This document shows positions 11,062 to 22,385 of a stretch of 64,000 nt of DNA, in pieces. The DNA is taken from contig NC_037094.1 of NCBI RefSeq assembly GCF_002994745.2, positions 17,260,001 to 17,324,000 of the forward strand, read 5' to 3'. The notes beneath the pieces are model-generated. The model did no database searches and was not told the origin of the DNA. It saw only the letters and a list, made by a program, of their open reading frames with translations. Each line of letters opens with the position of its first letter. Position 1 is the first letter of the stretch. This DNA is from Rosa chinensis. Lineage: Eukaryota > Streptophyta > Magnoliopsida > Rosales > Rosaceae. Both the position numbers and the translations under genes were made by a program.

Positions 11062-11325
11062 GAAGATCCGACCGTTGGATCTTCGTATAATTGTGAAATA
11101 GTGATTCGGAAGGCCATTCGTGAGAATCCGACTGTCGGATTTTCATGAAATTTTGTGTAGATGTTTATAAGGACGATTCAGGAAGATCCGACCGTTGGAT
11201 CTTCGTGATAATTTTGGAAGATGATCCTAAGGGCGATCCGTGAGGATCCGACCGTTGGATCGTCTTTATTTTAGAATCCGACCTTTGGATCATCTTTATT
11301 TTAGAATCTGACCGTTGGATCGTCG
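11062..11325 (+). repeat. phased near-palindromic repeats in LTR A
   Basis: Six copies of GATCCGACCGTTGGATC or a one- to three-base variant occur at 11062, 11123, 11182, 11243, 11273 and 11303. The spacing is about 60 bp for the first four and 30 bp for the last three. Each copy is itself a near-palindrome. Confidence 0.85.
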
Positions 11326-11942
11326 TTTAAGTTTATTTCGTATTTCGTTTACTAAGCAAAGACCATACTTGGTTAGGTACTTGACGGTTTGAGTTGACGA
11401 GCGTTTGGAATATCGTTATATTTGACTTTTTAGAAGACGCAGCTGGATTAGAGGTGAGTAAACCTCACGTGGTTCATATTACGAACCCAATAAATTTAAT
11501 TACTTTATTTTTGTCGTAATTGTGTGAAAATATTTATGGAATAAATATTTGTTTTAAATCATATGGACTTGATCAACTACGGTCCATAGGTAAGTAAAAT
11601 GATTTTATTATACAAATGAATTTCACGGTTTTTATACTTGAACTATAGTTGGTATTAGTGGTCATTCCTGAGCGGATGATTACGTATATATATATTTACG
11701 TGAAATATATATGTTGATTGGCGTGTGATTGGTATGATGAAATGATTGAGAATTGATTGGATATTATTCAAGCTATTAATCTCCCATTTAATTGTTGAAT
11801 AATGAAATGTTGATCATATGATGTGAAAGCTATTTTATATGGCCAATTATGAATATGTGGAGAAATTGATTATGGCTGAAAAATATAATTATGAAGCCGG
11901 GTGATTATAACAACCCCATGCTTAAGTGAATTACTGGTAAAT

Positions 11943-11997
11943 GTGCTTCGTGGTTATGCTTCGTGGTTGTGCTTCGTGGTTGTGCTTCGTGGTTGTT
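11943..11997 (+). repeat. 14-bp tandem repeat, four units
   Basis: GTGCTTCGTGGTTG and close variants repeated four times head to tail inside LTR A. Confidence 0.9.
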
Positions 11998-12113
11998 AAG
12001 CTGTGGGCCCTAGTTCCTTCAGATAGTGCACTATTATACTCTTAGGAAGGGTGCTTACTTTGAGTATACATGCCTTGGTTGTGTCCTTGGTGTGCTGCGG
12101 CTTACCCGTACTT

Positions 12114-12243
12114 TGGGAATAGTACGTCGGTCCCTAGTACGTGGATTTGTGATTTGATACCAGTCAACCTGGTTGTCCCATGCTATGGGAATAGTACGTC
12201 GGTCCCTAGCATGTGGATTTGTGACTTGTTACCAGTTAATCTG
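12114..12243 (+). repeat. 72-bp tandem duplication
   Basis: Two units, each starting TGGGAATAGTACGTCGGTCC, 72 bp apart, about 90 percent alike, inside LTR A. Confidence 0.88.
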
Positions 12244-13130
12244 AAAATTCACTAAAAAGACTGAAATTGATCAAATATCTATCCATGATATATTTTGAAT
12301 ATGTGAAGGTGTTAGTGAAAAGAAAATCAAGCATGTGTTACTTTAATGTTATTTCACATATTAATGATGCAATATTTGTTGATTGAGTTTTAAAAGAGAG
12401 TATCAAAAAATACCTACTTTTATGTTTATATGATTTTTGGAGTTACCTTGTGAGTGTGTTGATTGTTTACCTGAGTTATAATAATTGTAATTAAATAAAT
12501 CAACAGTTCTTTCCTGTTTACTCACAAGCTTTGCAAAAAGCTTACCGGGTTTGGTGTTGTTGCAATCCAGGTACACTATTCAAATTGTGTAGCGGGTAAT
12601 CTCACAGGTCAGGAGAATCAGGGCAGTGATCGTGCGGTTTAGAGAATTAGTATTAGATTTACAACATTTGTTTTGTGAGGAGAATTATACTCATTGAGTT
12701 TTATAATTTGATTTGGTGAGAGTGTGTTGTAATAAGTAGCTTGAGGATTTGGTTTATGTAATATCAAGAGGTGTAAATAGTGGTTGTTTCTGAGAGAAAA
12801 AAATTCAGAGCGTTATTTGTATTGTTATTAGTCATGTTCCGGATTTGAATCCTTATTTCAAAATTCGGGGTGTGACAGTGTGGCCCAGACAAAATGAGCT
12901 TCCCACACATAATATTGTTTTCCTTACAACTTTAACACTCTTATCCCTTTTTCTCATCCCTTGTTAAATAGGGTAATACTCAAAGAGCCCTTTTACCGGG
13001 ACTTGAGTTTATCCCTTGCAGTGACCCATTACCCTTATTGAAGCAAAAAATAAAAAACGAAAATTGAAACTAATGGGATCGCTCACCCACTCCCGACCGA
13101 AAAAACAGAATAAAACACTAATGGGCTCCA

Positions 13131-13278
13131 AGGTAACCCTAGTCACAATAAGAATAATTGGACTTCAGCACAACCTTTTGTTAAACAACAAGAAGTGTGG
13201 CCCAAGTCCCACCATTGTATAGATAAGGTAACCCTAGTCACAATAAGAATAACTGGACTTCAGCACAACCTTTTGTTG
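13131..13278 (+). repeat. 95-bp-period direct duplication
   Basis: A block of about 53 bp beginning AGGTAACCCTAGTCACAATA appears at 13131 and again at 13226 with only one or two differences. Confidence 0.88.
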
Positions 13279-13817
13279 AACACCTGTTAGGTTTTGAGTT
13301 TTAACCACAAAGGGGTTCGATACCATTGGGTATGAGTCACTCACTTACAAGTTATATTATCTATTGTCACTGCTCTAATGTGATATATTAATTTCCTCTC
13401 CAACACGCCCCCCCAATGCAACCTAACTCTAGGTCCGCCATGTGAAATCAATTAACAAATCAAATTCTCACATTGGAAATTGGGGCGCACGTCCTATATT
13501 GGAGACTTAGCCAATCATGTAACAATCCAAGACCCACATCAGATACTTGGTAATAATTCAATAAGAATATTTTTGATTGCCAATTTAATGAACCCAAATA
13601 AGGTCTATGACAATAAGGACTCTCTCTAAAACCATGTTAAACATGGACAAGTATGGCCCGTGGCCCATCATTGTGCTGATATTGTCCTAACTTAACCATC
13701 TCTTAGATATTGAGTTTTAATCATAAAAAGTCTCGATACAATTATAAGTGAGTCACCCACTTATTAGTTATATTATCTATTGTCACTTTTGTATTGTGTG
13801 ATCTTTTATGTCCAACA
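13179..13817 (+). mobile_element. TRIM-like element (two short direct repeats)
   Basis: Two diverged direct repeats begin TGTTAAACA and end TCCAACA: 13179-13405 and 13635-13817. Both contain the blocks GTGG-CCCA, TTTTGAGTTTTAA and AGTTATATTATCTATTGTCAC in the same order. The first copy is lengthened by the local duplication at 13226. The 229-bp internal part is non-coding. TG...CA ends, short direct repeats and no coding suggest a TRIM, but I find no clear primer-binding site or TSD. Confidence 0.45.
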
Positions 13818-14429
13818 ACTCCGAACGTATCACAGTCGCCTCTCGGTTCAAGGAACCAAGGCGGAGAGCAGAGTCGATAAGGCATATAGTAGAGTATTCA
13901 AATTGTATTTCAAGTCAAAGTTAGGGTGCAAAATAGCCAAATAAGTAAAAACAATAGGAAGTCTCTAGTAATTAAGCAGTGAGTAAAATTTCTAATTTTT
14001 TGTTTGAAAACCAACTGTTATTAAAAAGTTATGGAAGTTCTATGTAGAGACTAGAGGCAAAATATTTTAAGTTTAAATACTACAAGTGTAGATGAGGTCT
14101 CAAGTTCAAATTGCATATCTAATAAAATTTCACTAAGCAAATCTAGTACCAAATTTTAGTGGACAAAAACAAACTGCTTCCAGAAAAGGCAACATACAAA
14201 ACAAAATTCTTCAAGGAAAACCTTTGAACGATTAGCAACAGAACAACATTGATCTCCTTCCTTTTCTCTTTTTTTTTTTTTTTTTTTTTTGAGTAATCCT
14301 TCCTTTTCTCATCAAATAGACAAAAGATAAAACAAATTGACTACACTAATTAATATATGTTATAAGCAATAAAGCAACAACAACAAAATGTGTATGTTTT
14401 ACAAGATCCGTTATAATAAGGATAAAACA

Positions 14430-14620
14430 AGGATAACCACTGCAAGTGGCTTAGTGGTTCTTGCCTAGTTGGGTGTGCTCCCCAACCTAGGTTCGAACCT
14501 GAAATTATCAAAGTGGCCGGGCACTGTGCTGCAATGCACAGTTGGAGTATTTCACATGCGCCGAAAGTGTTTTATCTTGGGCCTAGGAAGCCTTTAGATT
14601 CCCCTTGACAAAGTCAAAAA
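14430..14620 (+). mobile_element. tRNA-derived SINE
   Basis: A 191-bp unit has an A-box-like GGCTTAGTGGT (about 14448) and a B box GGTTCGAACCT (about 14490), the internal Pol III promoter of tRNA-derived SINEs, and an A-rich tail. It is flanked by a perfect 12-bp duplication AAGGATAAAACA (14418-14429 and 14621-14632). It lies about 230 bp beyond the 3' end of the MATE gene. Confidence 0.88.
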
Positions 14621-14848
14621 AAGGATAAAACATGCACCTGGTTCTTTAATTTTTATATCAATCCCTTCATACTGAGATGAACAAATAGCGTCGACCTCCT
14701 CACTCTATACCATTTACGTTGTTTTTCTCTTTTCTTGTTCTATAAAGAAAAAGAAAAAACAAAATTGTATTAAATTTCCCGAGTAGAAATAATCTAAAAA
14801 TTAACAAAAGTCTACTTCTCTGGAAATTGACAAATGCCGGTTGCTGGG

Positions 14849-16414
14849 TTATACTTGTGAATTATCACATTCTGTGTTTACTAACAAATTCAAAGAAGAA
14901 TCAGCTTCATCAAAATCTTTAGAACCATCATCAACAGTGTAACTTTCTGCAGTAAGCTCCTTTGCTCTTTTAGCTTGAAGTTCCCAATTGGTTCGAGCCA
15001 AAACAAACAACATGGTCACGACACACGAGCCTTGAGCTGCCAAAAGACCAAGCCAGAGTCCTCTAAAATCAAATCCTGAAAAGAAACTCAACCACACAGC
15101 AACAGGCATTCCCACTAAATAGAAGCAACCCAAGTTTATGTTTGCTCCCAATTTAGGCCTAGCTGATCCTCTCAAAACTCCACAACCCGTTGTTTGTGGA
15201 CAGTTTCCAAGCTCACATAGCCCAACGATTGGCAACACCATTGATGTTAATGCAATAATTTGTGAGTCTTGTGTGAACATAGTTGCCCATATGTTTCTTA
15301 CCATGACAGCAAATAACAATGCTGAGAATCCGAAAACGAAGCTATAAGAGAGGCCTATGATCGCAGCAAGTTTTGCTCTTTCAGGCCTATTAGCCCCGAG
15401 CTCGTTACCCACCCTTGTTGATACACCAAAGCTTAAAGAAGATGGGAAAATGTAGATCAATGATGTGGTCTGGATCAGAATTCCCATTGAAGCAACCGTT
15501 GCTTGTGGGTCAAGTAACAGTCCACAAAGCAAGATCATGATCTCGTACCACCACCACTCTAAACAAACCGAAATGCAGCTTGGAACAGCCAAATTCAATA
15601 GACTTTTCCAACCATTGAAGAAGTACTGTGTTGAAAAACCGCCCCATGTTTTCTTGTACACTCCCGAGACGGTGATGTAGACGATCAATGATCCTACCAG
15701 GTTGACATTGGTCCAAACCCCGCTTAAAGCTACGCCTTTGATTCCAAGATCAAGCACAGAGACAAGGAGATAGTTGATGGGAAGGTGGAGTAGGATGGCC
15801 AGAGTTGCACAGCATGTTAGAGGCACCGTTATGGATTGAGTTCGGAGATAGATACGTAAAGGGTGCAAAAGACTTTGTGCAATAAGGTCCGGAAGAGAAT
15901 AGAGAATATAAGATTGAGCTTCATTTGCAATTTCGTCTTTTTGACCACAAAAAAGCAGGATTCTCTTCATGTTGAACCACAGAAATGATATGGGGATTGA
16001 AATCAAGAAAAGGAGAATCACTGTTCTCTGGAGGGTATGGCCTAGAACTTTGAATCGTTTCGCTCCAAAAGCTTGGCCACAAATGGGTTCCATCCCCATG
16101 GCTAGGCCAGAGAGAACAGAATACCCTGTAATGTTAGCAAAGCCGATAGCGAGGGACCCGCCGGCCAAAGCAAGCTCACCAAGGTGACCAAGGAAAAGCA
16201 TAGAGATCATGGAGCGAGAATAGAGTAATAGGCCGGTTAATACCATTGGGAAAGCTATGCTGGCTATGGACTTGGCTTCATTGAGAGCAAGAGAGACATG
16301 GGTCTTTTGGGGACTTTGGTTTTGAGGAATCAAAGAATTAGCTAACTGGGTCGACATGGTTTTAGATCTCTGATGTTTACCTTGTTCCTTGTGAGAGAAA
16401 GAAAGGTTGCTCAA
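14849..16414 (-). CDS. MATE (DTX-type) multidrug and toxic compound extrusion transporter
   Basis: The gene encodes a 521-residue membrane carrier of the MATE family, which exports organic compounds (in plants: hormones, flavonoids, alkaloids, citrate) by H+ or Na+ antiport. Two MatE halves are visible: residues about 50-210 (PMVLTGLLLYSRSMISMLFLGHLGELALAG, shown in part, and MGMEPICGQAFGAKR at 107-120) and about 270-430 (LAVPSCISVCLEWWWYEIM, GVSTRVGNELGANRPERAK, CGVLRGSARPKLGANIN). About twelve hydrophobic segments lie between a polar N-terminus and an acidic C-terminal tail. Length and lack of introns fit the plant DTX48-51 (ABS3/ADP1/DTX50) clade; that clade is inferred, and the substrate is unknown. 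The first Met (16414) is taken as the start, but Met20 (16357) would also leave both domains intact. No clear TATA box is seen upstream. Confidence 0.96.
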   Translation of the reverse strand: MSNLSFSHKEQGKHQRSKTMSTQLANSLIPQNQSPQKTHVSLALNEAKSIASIAFPMVLTGLLLYSRSMISMLFLGHLGELALAGGSLAIGFANITGYSVLSGLAMGMEPICGQAFGAKRFKVLGHTLQRTVILLFLISIPISFLWFNMKRILLFCGQKDEIANEAQSYILYSLPDLIAQSLLHPLRIYLRTQSITVPLTCCATLAILLHLPINYLLVSVLDLGIKGVALSGVWTNVNLVGSLIVYITVSGVYKKTWGGFSTQYFFNGWKSLLNLAVPSCISVCLEWWWYEIMILLCGLLLDPQATVASMGILIQTTSLIYIFPSSLSFGVSTRVGNELGANRPERAKLAAIIGLSYSFVFGFSALLFAVMVRNIWATMFTQDSQIIALTSMVLPIVGLCELGNCPQTTGCGVLRGSARPKLGANINLGCFYLVGMPVAVWLSFFSGFDFRGLWLGLLAAQGSCVVTMLFVLARTNWELQAKRAKELTAESYTVDDGSKDFDEADSSLNLLVNTECDNSQV

Positions 16415-17499
16415 TTGGGTTTTGTAGAGGGTTTAGAACAACGGGATTGGTCCAAGAATTTGAAGACTTTTTTGGGACGGCTATTGTGGGTAGACTTGCA
16501 AGTTTCAAACTCAAATTCTTGGGAGTTCTAAGCGTCTTTTTCTGACCGAGTATAACAACACTGTTGGGGCCTGCAGGCTCAAACAAGAGAGAGATACATA
16601 ATATGGAGTGGTGCACTTTCAAATGAACCAAAGAAGGGGGCACTGAATCTGGAAGGTGATAGCTAGCTTAATTATCTTCAATTAAAGGCTTAATTAAGCT
16701 ACTAATTTCTATTGTTACTAGTCAAAGTTACTGTTAATTTCCTCTTAAGTGTCTTCTCTTTCTATTTTATGAATGGATTATGGTGTTGTTTAAATGCATG
16801 AACAACGTTTTCCTATTGAGGAGCCTTTTTGGTCCAAGACAAAACGAAGGATGTCGGACGGTTTCTACCTACTTTAAAAGAGAGAGGATTGACTAATGGC
16901 TAAATCTAGCTCTATCTTTTTTTTTTTTTTTTTTTTTTTGATTTAGTAAGCTGCCAAATAAGTTAAAAGATTTACAAAATTCTTCATTCTTGCTGCAAAT
17001 ATAATTGAATTCACAACTAAATTCAAGCTCATGGTTGATAATAAATATCAAGGGTTGAGATTATTTTATAAGGGTTTGGTCACTTGTACCGTTGGTGCAT
17101 AGAATAATTTCCACATTTTCATATAGGAAAGAAGAAAACTCATTAATTAACCATAAGTACAACAACGGCACAAAGTTACTTAAATAAATAAATTAAAATT
17201 AGGAAGTGAATGGAAAATAGATTTCTCAAGTTCAAGCCAAACTGATAAAATTGTTTCTTATTTCTCCTTCATTCACAAAACTCTTTAATTTTCAGTAACC
17301 TGCACAACTCGGGGGTGCAGGCTAGTGTTTTAGAAAACTGTCAATATAAAATATATAAAGTTAATTTGATTAAAGTTAAAAAATGACCCTATATTGATTG
17401 TAGTCCACATCAATTTTAGGGTTCAATGGTTTTAGTTCTAAATAAGAGGTTCAATATTTGTCTAGGCTATGTAAGATCACTGATTTTTAATTTTTTTTA
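16415..17499. other. intergenic, upstream of the MATE gene
   Basis: AT-rich, with T-runs near 16918-16939. It should hold the MATE promoter, but I could not identify a convincing TATA box or other element. Confidence 0.5.
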
Positions 17500-17904
17500 G
17501 GGTTATTATCACAAATGGTACCTGAACTTATCCTCTATTTTATCGATGGTAACTAAACTTCAATTTTGATCACAGCCAGTACCTGAACTTTTCAATTTCA
17601 TTTTAAATGGTACCTAAAGCCACATTCGGTCACTATTCTGCCCAAAAAAAGCCAAATCCAAAAAAAAAAAAAAAAATTCAAGGAAATCTATTACCAAAAA
17701 GATCATCACTATAATCACAGCCCTCGAAATCATCACTATGATCGCCTCACATGCTGTTTTTAGTTGGAATAGTGAGGTGGCTCTAGGTACCATTACACAA
17801 GAATCCGAATAGTTCAGGTAATGGTTGTGATAAAAAATAAAGCTCAGGTACCATGCATCGATAAGATTGAGGTATAGTTCAAGTACCATTTGTGATTTTT
17901 ACCC
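17500..17904. mobile_element. MULE-type MITE, 405 bp
   Basis: The left end GGGTTATTATCACAAATGG and the right end, read in complement (GGGTAAAAATCACAAATGG), form inverted repeats that extend inward (TACCTGAACT against TACTTGAACT). The flanks TTTTTTTTA and TTTTCTTTA are a 9-bp duplication with one mismatch, as for Mutator-like elements. Internally GGTACCTGAAC and GGTACC...AAGCTCAGGTACC motifs repeat. Non-coding. Confidence 0.78.
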
Positions 17905-18928
17905 TTTTCTTTAAGACCACTTGACCACAAATGTATGTGTCTTTTTAAAAAAAAAAATGTATGTGCCATCACTATTTACTAATTACTAGCTACTTAAATG
18001 TCCAATATTTCTAAGAAGATTATCCTTCTGAATATACTGGCCCATATTTTTCTTATTTTCTAGTTTTCCTTGGAAAAGACCAACACTTGGTCATTTGAGA
18101 TTGCTTTCAATAGGATATATATTGCTAAATGTATGACTAATTCTGTGTTCGCTTAGTTTGGTTTAAAAGAAAAAATGTGTTTGGTAATTTTGTCATCTAG
18201 GTGCTTAAATTAATTAATGGTTTCCTATTAAACACGTTAATCATCAACTGATGTCTCCTGATTCCTTTCCTACACATGTCAAACAGCGGTGCCGCCGGGA
18301 TGTCATGAGTCATGACGTTTGGTTCCCTTTGGGGATGTCGCTAATGAAATAGAATTATAAAAAACAATAATATGATTAAGAACTTCCTTTCTTCTTTTGA
18401 GGAAATATTCATTCCAATCAAGAACACATGTATGATCTTCAAAAAGAGCATCCTAATATCATACAAAATGAAGATAAGAGTTAATAAAAATTTAAAAAGC
18501 CTGTCAAAAATGAAAATATTTTAGCTAATATATGAACAATTTTGTTGCTATAGTCGGAGACATAATGTAACGAGGCAATCCTCCAATAAAGAGCCATTAA
18601 TAAATCAATCCTCATCCACATTATCCATGGCCTCAACCAGAAAATAATCGGTACCTAACTGGACAGGGGCGAAAACAATTAGTTATCACATATTTTAAGG
18701 CCTCTCGCGATGTCAATAATTCAGCTGAAATGGATGATACTGTACCATAGATCATACAAGACCTTGCTGAATGAACCAAAAAAGACCCACCGAATTATGA
18801 GCTGGTGAATCCCACCCCACTGCAAACTTCAGCTTCTAGATGAGTGCCATCAACGAGATGACCATCTAAATAAGCTTTTATTTATCCTATTAAAGACTTG
18901 GTACCCATGAGAATTATCACTAATTATA

Positions 18929-18930
<2 letters not shown>
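17905..18930. other. intergenic, no recognised gene
   Basis: AT-rich spacer. I see no open frame with recognisable content and no repeat boundary. A (TA)n microsatellite begins at its right edge. Confidence 0.45.

Positions 18931-18964
<34 letters not shown>
18931..18964. repeat. (TA)n microsatellite
   Basis: About 17 uninterrupted TA units directly left of the remains of the MITE that carries the 18989-20869 MULE. Confidence 0.9.
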
Positions 18965-18967
<3 letters not shown>

Positions 18968-19262
18968 GTCATTCACTTTTTAAATATAGAGTTAAATACT
19001 GTTTACTGAAAAAACACTTCAGTCCCTCACCTTCTAATTTGACATGTTTACTCCTTACACTATCAATTTCTCACTCAATAAGTCAATTCCGTTAACTCTC
19101 TGTTAAAATGTGACGTTAAGTGTTGACGTGGCTAATTCTTTGATGTTAACTCAGCTTTGTGGGACCCATTCTAAGAGTAAATACCTATTTTAACCTTGAC
19201 TTCCTCCCTCTCTATTCTTTTCAATCCATTATTTGTAAAAGTAAAATTGAGATTGGAATTGT

Positions 19263-19522
19263 TCTATTTATTTTATTTCATAGCCTCTTTATATAGGGAG
19301 AGAATTACAATGGAAAGAACAATTACAATGATGACATTAAATGCTGATTGATCTGTAATTGTGCTGATTGATGGTAATCACTAATTCACTAATTCATCTA
19401 TTTATTTTATTTCATAGCCTCTTTATATAGGGAGAGAATTACAATGGAAAGAACAATTACAATGATGACATTAAATGCTGATTGATCTGTAATTGTGCTG
19501 ATTGATGGTAATCACTAATTCA
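19263..19522 (+). repeat. 134-bp tandem duplication inside the MULE
   Basis: A unit beginning TCTATTTATTTTATTTCATA at 19263 is repeated at 19397 and remains essentially identical for about 125 bp. The near identity points to a recent duplication compared with the diverged TIRs. Confidence 0.92.
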
Positions 19523-19758
19523 TTTATTCCCTCTCCATCAGTCGCTTTGACGAAGACATATAATATGTTTTTCCTTTACATTATTATTATTATTTTATTT
19601 TTTTTTAGAAGATTTTTCTTCACCTACTTAGGATTACAAAATTCTGATCAGATCATGAATACCTGGATCAGAAAGCTAGATGAGACACCAAGGACTTGCA
19701 ATTCAATTTTTCACAACTGCTCGCAAAAGAGAGAAAGCTAAGAGAGGAAGAGCAGCCA

Positions 19759-19920
19759 TGGAAACAAAGGTAGTGAAAAGCGAAGCAATAGAGAGCATAT
19801 CGGAGAGGCTATCGGTAGCCGAGAACCTCTATTACCCTCGCGCCTTACAACCCACCATCATCAATCCCTCTCAGGCCCGGAGATCCTCATCCTCTTCTCG
19901 AATTTCAAACTTTCAAGTGC
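19759..19920 (+). pseudogene. captured exon-like fragment in the MULE
   Basis: From ATG at 19759 the frame reads METKVVKSEAIESISERLSV and on to ENLYYPRALQPTIINPSQ, then turns into low-complexity Ser/Arg. The first 45 residues have the composition and codon regularity of a real plant N-terminus. They resemble, from memory, the start of plant CCDC97 (DUF2052)-type proteins (ISERL...NLYFPRALQ), but this match is unconfirmed. After about position 19890 the frame looks shifted. Most likely a captured 5' exon, non-functional. Confidence 0.4.
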
Positions 19921-21175
19921 GAGTCTATCGCATTTAGATTTCCGATAAGTTCTGGTATTGTTTGAATTGGTGTTTAAGTTTTCAAAATTTTCAATTGAAC
20001 TATGAATAAGTTGGTATACTTTGATTCTGAATTCCAAGAATTGATCTTTCAACTTTTTTTGGTTGTTGGAATGAGTTTGAGTTTCAGTTAGCTATTGGAA
20101 AATTATTTAATCTTTAATTTGCATTGAACTTTCTCTGTTTATGTTTGAAAGGTTGAGGTTGATTCTTTGTTTCTCTGATTGGTGGCTCAATTTTGTGTTA
20201 TTTACCACTTCAATAGATTGACAACACTCCCCCAAGCCCCACAAACCTGCCTCCAGTCACCGCGACACGCTCCATTCTGGTGGCAGAGACCGGACATCTT
20301 CCTTCAAGACAATATCACCAACCCGTCAATGGAGGCGGAGAGGATGAGCTGGGGTTAATTAGGATCTCATCTTCAATGTGGGTTACTAGGTTGTTCTGTA
20401 GGTTGTGATTTTGCAGATTTTTAGGTGAAATTATTGTGAATTTTTTGGGCTACTAGGTTATTCCATGTGGTCTGTGATTTGGTTGTGTGAGTGGTGGAGA
20501 TGATAAGAATATATCTTTGTGGCGTAAGAATGGGTAGAGCTTGGGGACTATTCATGAGCTGAGAAATATGAAAGATGGAATTGGGAGCGTGTCGAGGAGA
20601 GTGGTGAAAGGAAGCTGATCAGAAAACTGATCAAAAACGAAGGTAATAGAAGCCAGGGGTATAATCCACAATTTACCATTCACCTTGCTTACAACGTGCT
20701 AAGTTGGCATCCAACTGTGTGCCATGTCAGCCATTTAACAGAGAGATTAGACGGAATGAACCTATCGGGTGAGAAATTGAGAGTGTAAGGAGTAAGCATG
20801 TTAAATTAGAGAGTGAGGGACTGAAGTGTTTTTTTAATAAAAGTTCAGGAAGTAAACAATATTTAACCCTTAAATATATCATTTCGGTCACTCAACTTTA
20901 ACTCTGTTGTTTACTTTAGTCACTCCGTTAATTTTTTTCTTTAAACCATAACTTTATTTTCCACAATATCAAGGATATTTTCGTCCAACCAATTGTGAAA
21001 AATTGAAAAATCTGAATTGAAATGATTGAGGGAAGTGATTAAAGTGAGACAAAATGCTCATTCGGTTATTAAAGTGATTGATAGAGTAATAGTTGAGTAA
21101 CCAAAGTGATATATTTGAAAATTGAGTGACCAAAGTGTGAAGTGAGTCATAATTGAGTGACTATTGTGAAATTCT

Positions 21176-22385
21176 CTCTATATATTAATATATATAATTA
21201 TTTTTTCAGAAATTTTCTTATATAAAGCAAATTGTTTGGAATGATGGTTAAATTTTTGAAACTCCTATCATGCCCTTTATTGATTGAATTGTTTAAAAAA
21301 TAAAAATGATATTACAAGACTAAAATAGTAAATAAACAAAATCAGTTTTTTTCTTTTCAAGAAATTACAAACAAAAAACAAGGAAAAAAACCCCACGTTT
21401 TTGTTGCCTTCAAAATTTTTTTCTTTTTGTTTAATTTCCTTAAAATTTTTTAAATAAAAGCAAATTGGCAAGAACGGTGCATGCCAAGAGGCTAGTAATA
21501 ATTTAAAGCTACAGAGTTGTACTACAATAAATTTTTTCTTTGTTCCCCTTTGATATTCTTTTTTTTTTATCAAATTCAATATTATTTTTATCAAATTCGA
21601 TATTTTTTTATGTTTAATTTATTTATTTTTGGTTCTTTGAAGTTTGAACACTTCTTCGACAACAATTTTCTTATAGATGATATACTGCGTTAGAATCAAC
21701 ATGCTGTCATGCACATTTTGTTGATGACATCTTCAATCACTTAGTACATTAGGTCAAACTCGAAGACTTCCCATCTTAAATCACATCCCTGGAAAAATCT
21801 AATTAAGAAGCTTCTTATCATATGGTTGGACCAAGTACTAATTAATTAAGCATGTAATTTTGGGTTGAACCAGAAAAGATTTCTGCCATTTTGGGATGGG
21901 TTGAAGAAAATTCGCACATAAAGCTAGTTGCATGAACGTATATGATTGGAAATGTATAATTGCAAATTGGTCTTCTAGAAACCGTAATTTGTACTCTTGA
22001 GTTATAATCATCCAACCATAAGGCATCGTTCTTATGTTAAATTTTTCTCAAACATTCAGTCCTCCATTAGTTTAGAAACAAGGCCCCTCCACTCAATTAC
22101 CATATTGGTTGGAATAGACTAGCAAGCTCTTTGACAAATACTAACGAAATATAGTCATCGAGTCTTCCAAATATGTGGTCGAGTATTCAACTAAATAATC
22201 GAGCAGATAATTAAGATAAGACTGTATTAACTTTTCACAACTTGAGAATGACCTAATTAAAGAAAACCAGCAACAAAAATCCCAATATGGAACAAAATAT
22301 ACTAAAACCACGGAAAGTAAACCTCAACGTTCGTACGTAGAAAGTAAAAAGATTGCAAAAGCTTACAAAAAAAAAGTTAGCTAGG
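21176..22385. other. intergenic, 3' side of the STP gene
   Basis: Strongly AT-rich with poly-A/T runs (21290-21600). No gene, RNA or repeat boundary recognised. The last 100-200 bp should contain the 3' UTR of the STP gene. Confidence 0.5.

Larger units (their letters stand above)
9894..12877 (+). mobile_element. solo LTR A (2984 bp)
   Basis: The segment starts TGTAATACCCCG and ends CGGGGTGTGACA, with complementary termini in the TG...CA form. It is flanked by a perfect 5-bp duplication GTGTG (9889-9893 and 12878-12882). No gag or pol reading frame is inside and there is no second copy nearby, so this is a solo LTR left by recombination between the LTRs of a long-LTR (probably gypsy) element. 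A TATA box (CTATAAATAG, about 10189-10198) sits in a U3-like position. Related copies: B (29202-31954), C (56779-59353) and fragment D (43829-44180). Confidence 0.88.
18989..20869. mobile_element. MULE-type transposon (1881 bp), Pack-MULE-like
   Basis: Inverted repeats of over 110 bp bound the element (GAGTTAAATACTGTTTACT at the left; complement of the right end GGGTTAAATATTGTTTACT; both continue into CACTTCAGTCCCTCAC and ATGYTTACTCCTTACACT). The flanks are a perfect 9-bp duplication TTAAATATA (18980-18988, 20870-20878). No transposase is present. The middle contains exon-like sequence (19759-19920) and a 134-bp tandem duplication. Confidence 0.88.
18966..21175. mobile_element. older MITE, interrupted by a MULE
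   Basis: If the MULE (18989-20869) and one TSD copy are removed, the joined sequence GGTCATTCACTTTTTAAATATATCATTTCGGTCACTCAAC (positions 18967-18988 then 20879-20897) aligns with the complement of the right arm (about 21040-21150: GGTCACTCA, TTTTCAAATATATCACTTTGG). So this is one inverted-repeat element with the MULE in its left arm. The far left end has been lost or overgrown by the TA microsatellite, so its own TSD cannot be read. Confidence 0.65.

Noticed and set aside
14440..14510. Possible tRNA gene (A and B boxes)
   Set aside because: No cloverleaf can be closed, and a 12-bp target duplication and A tail show it is a SINE.
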